Part shown: one piece after another, positions 1-11,300 of the stretch
Numbering within the stretch: position 1 is the stretch's first letter
Layout of the letters: each line of letters opens with the position of its first letter
From: Flaccisagitta enflata
Lineage: Eukaryota; Chaetognatha; Sagittoidea; Aphragmophora
Direction of reading: 5' to 3'
Length of the DNA: 64,000 bases
NCBI GenBank assembly: GCA_965153355.1
Contig: OZ231126.1
Span: 56,420,001-56,484,000, forward strand
Notes under the pieces: generated by a model
What the model was told of the DNA's origin: nothing
Database searches by the model: none
Seen by the model: the letters and a program-made list of their open reading frames with translations, nothing else
Position numbers and translations under genes: made by a program

Positions 1-1592
1 TGCTTAAAAAATGGATATTCTTTCAATATTTTACTTTCCCCTCATCTTTTCCATACTATGATCTGAGCTTTGACATGCAAAAACCGTCACATGTTACCAA
101 TATTCACTGAAAATTTCATGACTTTTTTCTAAGTAGTTTAGGAGTTATAAAGGTTTTGCATTTTACAGTCCAATCCGAAGACGGTGTAGTGTGTTTCCAG
201 CCATGAAAGTCACTATGGAGTTGTTACAAATACGAGAATCTATGATTTTGTAACCTATTTTGCCGATGAAATAAAATCCTGTCAAAATCAAAATCTTTGC
301 TTCAAATCATCTAACTCCCCTAGTGACAAGGTAGATAATGATCTATTTGTTTTACTTCATAGAGTTAAAATTGAAACGCGTTCTGAAAAAAAATCGCCCC
401 GGGAAGTGTCTAGACTCACGACAGGCGTAAATCACCACCAATCTAGGCTTTCTTGGGTTTGTTCGATAGAGATTTGTTTTCTCTCGCGACTTTTGCTTAC
501 TAGAATTGTTTTTTGTTTGTTTGAAATAGATGAGAGGTACAAATATAAAAACGATTCATGACTGACAAACACAACTTTAGGTTTAGAGTTAGAGTCCAGG
601 GACTGAAAGGTCAACCACAGAGCAGTCACTCGAAATCATTTTTTAATGAAAGCATTTTGTCTATATTATGGTCAAAACCATTTTTGTTCATGACAACCTT
701 CAATTTTTGAGGTTATATCACTTTTTTAACTCGATCTACTTCATCATGAGTAGGAACACCTAATGTAAAGCGACTTTTTAAGAGGCGTTTTCTGCGTCAC
801 TCTGCGTGTCTCTCTCTGCTTTGGTAAGTTGTGCATGTGTATAACAAAAAAATGAAGACGATTTATTTCTTAATCAAATTGCATTTTATCTAGGGTTGCG
901 AGTAGCCAAACTCGAACTTATGCCTGCTCTACTACCAGACAATCTCCAAAAATTGTTTTTACTTTGGTTTTATACATTTTTTGTAAAAACGTTGACGCGC
1001 AATGATACATGTGAACTGAGACTTGGACTCTGAAAAAAAAAGTGTGGGGGCGAGTTCTAGAAAATAAGCGTACAATTCATTGACCATATTTTCTTGTCAT
1101 TTTTGTTAATGAAAAATAATATAACTTGAAAACGATGTAAGCTGGAGATTTATGGTCCCCCTAGTTTTTTTCGCGGCTTCATGTTTCGTAGGTGGAAAAA
1201 AATCCATGTTCGGAAGCGTCAGGAAGCAACTCTTACTTCTTTGCCTAGACAAGGTATTTTGGAAGGCCTACAATCAATTCTAGCTTTTATTATATATAGC
1301 TGGGGTACTCTTTCTCAAATTTCATAGTGCTAGGTCATTTTGAAGTATGATTTTCTTTCTATGGAGCAAGTCCGGATAATTTTGCACACCCTGTTAGTCA
1401 AGTTGAATTTGCCAAATTCAAAAGATGTAGAATCTTAGAATTGACTTAGACTACTGCAGAAACTTCGGCGTCATTATGCCATTTTTCACAATCCCGCCCA
1501 AAAAAACGCAGTGTCATTCCTGGATTCATGCACAGATCTCAGGTGTGAAGTGCTTGAAGATATCGATAAGATCTAGACTTGAGACGATTTCT
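1..1592. other. AT-rich non-coding DNA
   Basis: I see no exon, element end or tandem array here. The only open frames are short and AT-rich. Confidence 0.6.
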
Positions 1593-1770
1593 AGTCGCGT
1601 GCACGTAGCACTATAACCCGCTGTGTCGATCGGTCGGGCCGTTGGTCGGTCCACAACGCTTTGCTCTTTCGGCGGTTTCTGCATTACTGCTCCTGCTCTG
1701 CTCTGGTCAGCTCTGCCTAGTCTGCCCCTGCCCACCCGCACGCGACTTTGAAGCCGTAAATCCGGCCTTG
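1593..1770 (+). mobile_element. HINE/DINE-1-like short element
   Basis: It begins AGTCGCGTGCACG, has a short GGTC-type core, then ..CTGCCC..CCCGCACGCGACT and ends TCCGGCCTTG. The hairpin at the start and the inverted GCACGCGACT near the end are the family hallmarks. Confidence 0.75.
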
Positions 1771-1978
1771 TTTGGTTATTCTTATGTGTATGTATTCATA
1801 CGTGTTTGATTGTATCATACAAGATGCTACAACATGCCAATGTACTGTTTGTCAGGGGATGCTAGGATCACCAAATTTAGCTCTTGACAATATGAGGTTT
1901 TCTGTCTTCCAGTCTAATGGTCATAACTTTCTCTTCATCCTAAAAATCAAAGGACTCACCATGACTCAACATCAATCC

Positions 1979-2098
1979 AAGCATAGGTCATCGGCTCCTT
2001 TGGGGCCGCTGTCCCTCTCACCTTTTTACTATCACATATACCAATAACTTAGGGGCATCGGGTACCGCTGATCATCTTTAGATAATGCTTTTGCGACT
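1979..2098 (+). repeat. Dispersed repeat fragment (GGTACCGCTG family)
   Basis: This segment matches 14197-14297: shared GGCTCCTTTGGGGCCGCTG, then GGTACCGCTGA-CATCT and CTTTTGCGACT. It is a second copy of the right part of the element at 13855-14297. Confidence 0.6.
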
Positions 2099-2708
2099 TA
2101 TTCTTTATTCATTTATCTTCTTGTTTTTATATAGGCTAGATTTGGTTGATTTCACAAAAATGAAAAAATGAATAAAAAAGAACTTAAGTTATAATCGCCA
2201 TGAATGGTTAAAATTAAATTCCGTGCACATGGATTACAAAATAAATACCACTTTCTTAAGTTGATAAAATGTGGCCAACGGCAAAAATGCATTTATAATG
2301 TGTTTCAATTACATTCATAACAAACGCACGCAATAGCGGTATCATCATTATGTTATTAGTGAGACCCATTTTTGATGGATAATAAATGGGACAAACTACA
2401 ACGTTTGGAACATCTAAAAAAAGTAAGTAACAGGTGTTTACAAATTATGATGGAATGTCAAAGCATACAGAAAATTGTCACCTAAAGAGCAAATTGAGAA
2501 AACTGGACCTAACAAGGATTACATTTATATCAGGAGTCTGACTCATTACGAAAAGGTTTCTTAATTTTGGCAATTGACATTATACGGGTCACTAGCGAGT
2601 CTGACATGAGCAGCGGCCATGCTGTGTTTGAACGGGTTAAAGGATGGATGACTCGACGAAGAGACTGACGGATGGACCAACTGACAAAGCAATGTATGGA
2701 GTCGTTTG
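2099..2708. other. AT-rich stretch downstream of the RHIM-like gene
   Basis: Non-coding. Around 2640-2700 there is a degraded minus-oriented trace of the HINE-like family (GACGGATGGACC and GACAAAGC followed by GGAGTCG). It would lie in the 3' UTR if the gene model is right. Confidence 0.45.
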
Positions 2709-2807
2709 TCAGCCACTGAAAAGGCCTGGCCAGTTTTGCTTCGAGGTCGCTGACTTGATGATAATGTCGCCGGTGTTACTCTCGCCAACTTGGGATTCGC
2801 CGCCAAT
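2709..2807 (-). CDS. Exon 5 (terminal) of the RHIM-like gene (second repeat)
   Basis: The acceptor reads CACATTTCAG. Read in phase 0 it encodes 32 residues and a TGA. It carries the rest of the second repeat, with core SQVGESNTGDIII, and ends in a short tail containing W-P-G. The match of this repeat to the one in exon 4 is the main argument that the two exons belong together across a 2.86-kb intron. No AATAAA is evident immediately downstream. Confidence 0.6.
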   Translation of the reverse strand: MGGESQVGESNTGDIIIKSATSKQNWPGLFSG

Positions 2808-5280
2808 CTGAAATGTGTTGAGTAAGGACTATCAATTTGATAACTGCTACATTGGAATCATATCCTATATTAAATGCATTACTATCTAAAACATATACAT
2901 ATCGGCGAGCGTTATGGGTCCTATCTCTGCTAGAAATAAACAAATCACATAAAAGTTGGTGAGATTCTGAAATTACATCGAATTTCCGATCTAATGCCAC
3001 CAACCGCGTTCTTGTTGCTCAATTCGTTTAGAAATGACGGGCAAAACAAGAGTGCGTCTTCAGATGAAAACGGCTGAAAAATTATATCTTATTTCTTGTC
3101 GCTTTTGGTAATTGGCCAAGTGTTATTTTCAGTCGCGTGCTACGCCCCGCTACACCCCGCTATGTCGGTCGGTCGGTCGGTCGGTCGGTCGGTCGGTCGG
3201 TCGGTCGGTGGGTCGGTGGGTCGGTCGGTTGGTCGGTCCCTTTTTTACTTTTTCGGCATTTTTGAGCTTCATGAGCATACGGCTCCTGCCCAGATGACCC
3301 AGTGACCTTCTCCAGCACTGCTCCTGCCCACCCGCACGCGACTAGGGTAGGCGTGTATCCGGCCTTGTTTTGTTAGTTCAGGGTTGTTGTCCGACTTTTA
3401 GGCTGCTACAGCGATACCATAGGATCGAACTGTCATTTCCATAGTCACTCAAAACTCGGTTATAGATCAGATGGTTGGTAAGTAAGCAGCTAAGGAGAAG
3501 GTATCACGCGTCGTTTGATATGGATAAAAAAATTCTGCTCTCAAGATGTGAGAGGGAAGACCGCGTCATCCTTTCTCAAAATATCTCTTCGAGAGCATAT
3601 AAAGATAATTTGGGCTGTTGTTTTTGTTCACAAGATACATACAAAGAATCTCAAAGATAAAATTATGATTTTTCTAGTCATTTGATGAATTAACAGCCTG
3701 ATAATGATCTTGCCGATGAACTTTTGTTCTAGATAGTAAGAAGCATTTAGAGCAACAACTCCACTTAGCAAGGCCAGATACACGGCTACCCCAGTCGCGT
3801 GTGGGTGGGCAGTAGCAGGGCTGGGGAAGGTCACTAAAGCATTAGGGCAGGAGCAGTAGGTTCAAAAAGCTCAAAAACACCGAAAAAGTAAAAAGGGGAC
3901 AGACCGACAGGCAGACCCATAGACCGACAGACCAACGGACCGACAAAGCGGGTTGTAGAGTCGCGCAGCACGCGATTTAAGAAGATTCCGCATTGAGATA
4001 TCTAGATGACAAACAAAATAAAACAAGGCCAAGTGAAGGAGGAGGGCACTAAAGTCCGAATCCTCACTTGAAAATGAGGGCAGTAAGTTGCCTGACCACT
4101 CAAGGCAGAATCGGACTTGAGTGGTTTTTATTTTGACTTTGTTGAGATCTAACTTGCATCACTCTTCAATTTTTTTTGTCATCTTTTAATACAATCTACA
4201 ATTATCATTTTTTGAAACTCTTTTGATGAAATTTCTCCAAAAAAGAATATTTTTTACTTTTTTTTAAAGAATATCATATCTTTTCAAATTCTTAACATAT
4301 CAAAACAGGAAAGGACAATTGCATATTTTTTTTCATTCCTATATTTTTTTTCAAAATGAATTGTATTGTTCTCATAATGAATTTCAATGTTTCACTTATT
4401 CATGATAGGTAAAAAAGTGACTGGAAAAAAAAGTTCAACAGAGAAAGAAAATTCAGAATTACAATTGTAGAGAAAAAAATGATGAACTATTTTTTTTCAC
4501 TGATAAAATAAACCAGATCTTTACTATTCCCATGAGTAAGTAAAAACAAAAACCACTCTGGTTAGAATTGAAAATGAGGGATTTTTTTGTCATTCCACTT
4601 AAGTCCGAATCTGACTAAAGTGGTTTTAGTCTTAACTCTAGTCCGAAATTTGGCCTAAAATGGTTCCTCCAATTGAAGGCCAATAAGTGCGCCTCATTGA
4701 TTAAAAATTTGTGAATGAACGTTTTTGATGAATGAATGAATGAATGAATGAATGAATGAATGAATGAATGAATGAATGAATGAATGAATGAATGAATGAA
4801 TGAATGAATGGAAATGAATTTGATGAGGCATGACAGGTGATAGGAATGAAGAAATACATCAGAATCAGCCGTTTTGCGCATTTCAAACGTTTGCATGACC
4901 AACCGACCTACCAACCGACCAACCGTCTGACGGACATGACCTCATCTAGAAGTGCGAGGACGCTCTTAAAAAGATTGTGAAAATATTACAGCAAGTTTCC
5001 TTTGAATTTCTGCTTGTTGTAAAGTAGCAATAGGTGGATTGCCATAGGCACAATGTGATATATGTGAATTAAGAAATTTCATTCCAGATGTGATCATGAA
5101 TGAATGAAATGAGATGTAAAGAAGTTTAAAATTGTCTGATTTCCATAAATGTCTGTGTCTCTGTGTGACTCGGTCTGTTTATGTCTCTCTATCTACGACT
5201 ACGTGTTCTTCTCTGTCTGTGAGTTTGTCTGTGAGTCTGCCTCTCTGTGTGTCTGTTTGTCAATCTGTCTGTCTCTCTGA

Positions 5281-5339
<59 letters not shown>

Positions 5340-8300
5340 GTCATTTTTTTAGTCGCGTGCTACGCGACTCTACACCCCGCTTTGTCGGTCCGTCCGTCCG
5401 TCGGTCCGTCGGTCCGTCCGTCCGTCGGTCCGTCACACTTTACTTTTTTTGTTTTTTTTGCGGTTTTTGGCCTTACTGCTCCTGCCCAAATGATCTGGTG
5501 ACCTCAATTTCTGCCCCTGCCCACCCGCACGCGACTGGGGTAGCCGTGTATCCGGCCTTGTTTTCTTTCTCTCTAGATTAGCTCACTATTTGTCATTGTC
5601 TCCTTCTGTTTTTCGCCCTATTATTGTGTACCGCTACACTTCTTGTGTGAATAAACGTCATATAGATACCTTGACGTTGATGTTGGCATTTGATTGTCCC
5701 GCAACTTCCATCCACGCCTTCTTTTGCGCCGGGTCGATCGGAGTATCGGAGTCGGCGATGATTGTTGCTTCGTTTTTCGTCCCGATCTTGGCTTTGTCTC
5801 CGACTTCGACTGTGATGATGCTGCCCGACCTTCGCGCGCGATTCGGCGTTACGGGTTCATTCTCACCCATCGCCTCGCCACTGGTGCAACCTAGAATTTG
5901 TTTGTAAACACTGATTTAGTGAATAATGCATCTCAATATCCAATCTATCTTTTCCACTGGGTAGAGGACACGCAACACGCTCAGCACTTTGTGCTAAATA
6001 AGGTGTGAAAGGTATGAAAAGAGGATGAATGAAAAGAGGATAAATGTAGTTTTGTTTTAAAGTACCAAGCAATGATATTGATACGGTGACAAATCGTCAT
6101 TGCAAGCGAGCACCGGTGGTGTAACAACTGTGTTCATGCTGCCTCTGATAATGTTTCTTAAAGTAGATTCGAAATTCAGGCAAAAAAGTTTTTCGTTCCA
6201 CTCAATCAAGCAAATTGATTTTGATTGGATAGCTTGACAATTTTTCAGACGTGTATAAAGTTGAGCATTCCCACCTCTCCCGGGGGGGGGGAGTAAAATC
6301 AAAGAGTTTGGAGATGGGGAAAAAATCATAAGCTAAAAAAGAAAAAAAATTTTTTTTTGAAGATTTAACATAATTTGTAGTTCCAAGTGGTAGTCTCTGA
6401 TTACTACAACACATTTTAACACTATTTAAACCTATAAAATACTGTTTGATTGCTTTTTGTGGAAGAAAATCATAGATTTTGTAACGCGTCGCGAGGCGAG
6501 GCTTTGCGGGGAAGAAAATCAAAGGCAGGGAGGGGGGGAATAAAATCAAAAGCCGCTCAACTATATACACCCCTGCAATTTTTTAACTATAGCAACATAA
6601 TTCTTCCCTATCATGGACAATGCAATGATGGTTAATCCCCCCAAAATTTCCAGTAATTCACATACTATTTATGCCTTAGCGTTTTTTTCGTATTTTGTAA
6701 TAACGTTTGATGGCTTATCAAAGTTCCTGAAGACAAATATAATCCTTTTTTTGATTTTTGACTACGTATTACAAAAGATAATCATTTCTTTATTCGGTCA
6801 AAAATCGTTTCGCTGCAGAAGCCTTTTTTCTGCTCTCATTTTCTTTCGTTTTTCGGCAAATGCTTCTATTCATAGTTTGCTTAAAAATGCACGGAGGAGC
6901 ATTATTTCTATGCATAGGCAAGGCCTAAAATACACAAGGCAAAACAGTCCCAAAGGTCTTACACAAACATCGAACATGTGAGGATGGAAACCATGTATAC
7001 TATGCGAATTAAAAAAAAAGACGCACCTTTTTATTTGCTGATAAAACTGACTTAAAAAGTTTCAAAAAAATTTTACAGAGAAAGTGATTTGAAAGATTTT
7101 CAAATTATCTTTCATTTTAGACCAATCCCAGATCTGTATCTTTAACGGTTTAGGAGCTAGAGCTCTTTAAAGTGAGACACCATTTTGCTGAATTGCATCT
7201 TTTTCAAAGGGACTGCAATTACAAATTTGGAAACATTTTTACTCAAACTAATGCCATTTCTAAACGAAAAGAGATAGAGATTTCAGATTGGCGCCAAATG
7301 AAAGATTTTTTCGAGGGCTTTAAAATGGTCTAAGATTTTAGTTCATTTTTTTTATTTTTATAGGCGCAATCATCAATTCAAAAGTGCGTCTTTCTTTTTA
7401 ATTCGTATAGTAAGTGAAAATGGAAAGACAAGTAAAAATTAAAAAAATTGAGGAGATGAGACATACACAACATTTGAAAGCAAAATATGCACCTGTTTAG
7501 CAAGAAACACGGAGTCAAGCACAACCCTTAATTCGAGCATGAGGGTGCGTTTCCGAAAACGTGTCACTGGTGTTCACTTTGTTTCTCACTTTTCGCACGG
7601 CACAACAATTAAAAAAAGTGTTAGCAAAATTTCACTGGAGACCGTCATTTTCCTGATTTTTTCTTTTAGAATTGCTTGTCAAAAGGCACTTTAAAGTGTA
7701 AAATATGACAGTGTAAATTTGATCAATGAAGGTGTTATTGGTTGAAAAATTGGTCCACTATCGATGCAAAAGTGGGGTGAAACACTAAATTTCCCTCTGA
7801 ATAATTTTTCGTCATGAATCGATACACTTGGGGCATCTCCATCTTTCGTAATTTCTCAATAAGAGGAAGTAAAAACCAGCAATCAGATGTTTAAGGAATT
7901 CTTTTTGAGATTTTCCAATAATCACCAGTTTTCCAGTTTGTTAGATTGGTAAAGAAATACAAACAAACATACAATAATTTTCTTTGGACACCATTTTAAA
8001 TCAGGAAATGTTAGCACAAGGATACCGATCTTGTTTAGAGACTTCATCATGCAGCCGATAATGGTGTCTCTAATAAAACTTTTTTTTTTGAGTCGAGTAG
8101 TACACTTGTAGAAAAAGTCACTAAAACAACAGATTTCACGGAAAAAAGGATTCCTTAGTCCACCTTTGCTTTTCTTAAAACAGCAATTTATTTGGACTTG
8201 AAACTTTCAGCAACTTTTGATATATACCTATTTTACTTCTGTCTGGAGTGGTTTCCCCCTTGGAACCCTCACCGACTTGTTACTACGCGCATCATACCTA

Positions 8301-11300
8301 GTTTTCCATTTGGCAAAACTTAACATGGCGAACACCCATTCTGAGTCTAACCCCAAGGATCAGGGATAATGATTGTTATCTGTGTAACCAAAATTTAGCA
8401 AATCACCGGAGGGCAACATTGTCCATTATGAAAAATTGCGACTGCGGATCCCCTAAATACAGATAAATGTTGCTAACATGGGTTTTAGCCTGAAACATTC
8501 TTCAAATTTTTCCTTTATTGGATTACCTTTGATATGTAGATTAACTGAAACTAAATTTCATCAACATGGCGAATTCTATGGAAGATGAACAAAAGAAAAG
8601 AAATGAGTAAATTCTGAAATGCCCTTTAAATAATATGGAATTAGGAGAATTCTCAGCTATCAGTCTTACGTTATGTTGTTGATCAGTAAATTCAATTGCA
8701 TGATTTTAAGAGCTTTACTCAAGGAAATATACACCGCTTTTAGATCGGACTGTCGCGAAAAGAACCTATGTTATTCATAGAATACTTAAGATTGCAACTT
8801 GATTCTTTTTTTTCGGTCCGCGATGATCGACTTAAAAAGTGAGAAAAAGCGCATTTCCGATGCTGTGTGTGTGGGCATGCATGTCTGCGTGCGTGCGATA
8901 GATAATTTGGTTAAGTTTTGTTACAAAAAAAGAAATCAGGCCTCGGTGTTATTACATTCACTCAAATTTTATAAAAAAGGTCAGTCGATTTCAGCCAAAT
9001 AATACCTGATTTCTTAAGAACAAGCCCAAGAGGGCAACAGTCGCGTGCATCTGGGAATGACAAACAAAAGAGCAAAAACATATCTAAATGTTGAGAATGT
9101 TAAAAATGGTTAAACATTGTTAAAATATGTTAAAAATGGTAACAAATGTTAAAAAAGGTTAAAAAAGGTTCAAAAATTTCAAAAAGGTGAAAAGAGGTTT
9201 AAAAAAGGTAAAATGTTAAAAAGTGTTGAAAAATGTTGAACAATGTTAAGAAATGTTTAAAAATGTTAAAATGTTAAAAGATATTAAAAAACGGTAAAAA
9301 CTGTTAAAAAACAATCAAAATTATAAAAATGTTACCTACTGATGGACGGATGGACCGACAGAGCAAGGTGTAGAGTCGCGTGCATGCGACTAAAAATGAG
9401 ATTGAATAGCATTGAAGCTTCTGTATTTCAACAAGACTGGTCCAGCAGTGTTGGTTATGAGGAATTAATGAAGGTTTGATCTGACTTGTATGAGACAAAT
9501 ATTACTGTTTTTGACCACCAAACACTGCAAAAACCATAAAATTTTGGAAAATTTCAGAAAACTGTCTGGAAAGCACTGAAAGACCAAATCAGTGAGAAAA
9601 TTCCTCACTTACAAATTACATTATGATATACACTAAATTCTCTAAAATTCAAGACCAATCCCAGTATTTTAGCTCAATTCGTTTAGAAATGATCACCATA
9701 TGAAATATAGTAAGTAAAAAATTTGTTGGGGAAAGATCTAATAATGTGAAATATGCAATATTTGTTGATTATGAGTAGGGGGTTGAAACTTTTAAATCAG
9801 TGAGACATTCTTTGCCTGTAGCAAAACTTAATCAAATTATGTATAAGGGGAAAAAAGAAAAAAACTTATTATGATAAATAGTTTTTGACTAATAAAGGTT
9901 CTTTTGGCGACAGTTTGATCTAAAAACGGAGTATGTTCCATGGACTGTATGAGTCATTCTACGGTTGAACCTACCAGTATTTTGTAAGGCCGCCGCAGAG
10001 TTCTGGGCAACACCGACAAATGGATCGGGTAGAAGGACACGACGGATGGCCCTCTTCACTCTTTTGCGGGACACCTCACTCAAACCTTCCTCTACTTTCG
10101 CGTAGAGTTCCTTCTCCTCCTCATCTCCATCTGGGTCTGCCTCGCGAAAATCCCCTATAGAAGTAAAGCCTTTTTCCACGAGGGCGTCAACTTCCTCCTT
10201 TTTGACGCCGTTGTGGGAGAAGACGCTCTGAACATCTCTCTTGAGCGGGCAATCCTCTCCATACGGGTGTTGAGTTTCAGGGAGGTGCTGCACCGCAGCC
10301 TCCCAGCTTTTTGGAGCTGCAAATAAAATGGGATAAATATGATTGGCGCATGGTTTATGGATTGTACTGTTATGACCGATCTTTATTAGGATGGTTGCGT
10401 CATAACTCTCCTACCAGTAACGTGTTGCTCGGTCAGCGATGACGGCGCGTCGGTCTTTCTGGACTCCTCAAACTTCTTTTTGCGAGCCGCTGTAAAAAGA
10501 AATCGTTTGAAATCTCTATCAAATTTTGGATTTCTTAGTGCCCTAATTTTGCAAAATTACCAATGAGAGTTTTTTACCTGAATAGGAGGCATGTAAAGGG
10601 TGATCGATCACAACCCAAGTTTTAAGTCGCGTGTACGCGACTCTACACGTTGCCCTGTCGGTCGGTCGGTCAGTTTGTTCGTCCATCGCATCGGTTCATC
10701 CGTCTGTCCGTCCGTCTGTCCATCCGTCACATTCCTAAAATCTGGACTTTTTTTTGGTATTTTACGATAAAATAGGTTGCTTCTAGAGTTAAATATGTAA
10801 TTTCTAGTCGCACACGCAAATTTATAACTTGCTGTGTTGTTACGTCCTTCGGTCCGTCTGTCGGTCCATCTGTCGGTTGATCCGTCCGTTCATCACCGTC
10901 ATCCATCCGCAACATGTTTCAAATATCAAGTTTTTTGTAGTGTTATAGGTTATTGTAAGGTACGTAAGTGTGAAATACTGTTGTAATGTAGTTTTGCAGT
11001 GCTGTAGTACAGCCCCTGCTCAACCGATGGGAGGAAGGAAGAAAGTAAAGAAGGAAGGAAGGAAGAAAGAAAGGAAGAAAGGAGGGAAGGGAAAGAGGGA
11101 AGATTTTAGAAATGGAAGTAATGGAAGTAATAGAAGTAATGGAAGTAATGGAAGGAATGGAGGGAATGGAAGGAAGGAAGGAAAGAAGGAAGGAAGGAAA
11201 AAAGGAAGGAAGAAAGGAAGGAAGGATGGAAGGGAGGAAGGGAGGAAGGGAGGAAGGCGTATGTTTGTATGTAGTTGTGTGTGTAACTGTAAAACGGAGC

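Noticed and set aside
3096-3305. ORF with SVGRSVGRSVGR repeats
   Set aside because: It is the GGTC tetranucleotide core of a HINE-like element. Similar SVRPSVGPSV frames recur in every copy of the family.
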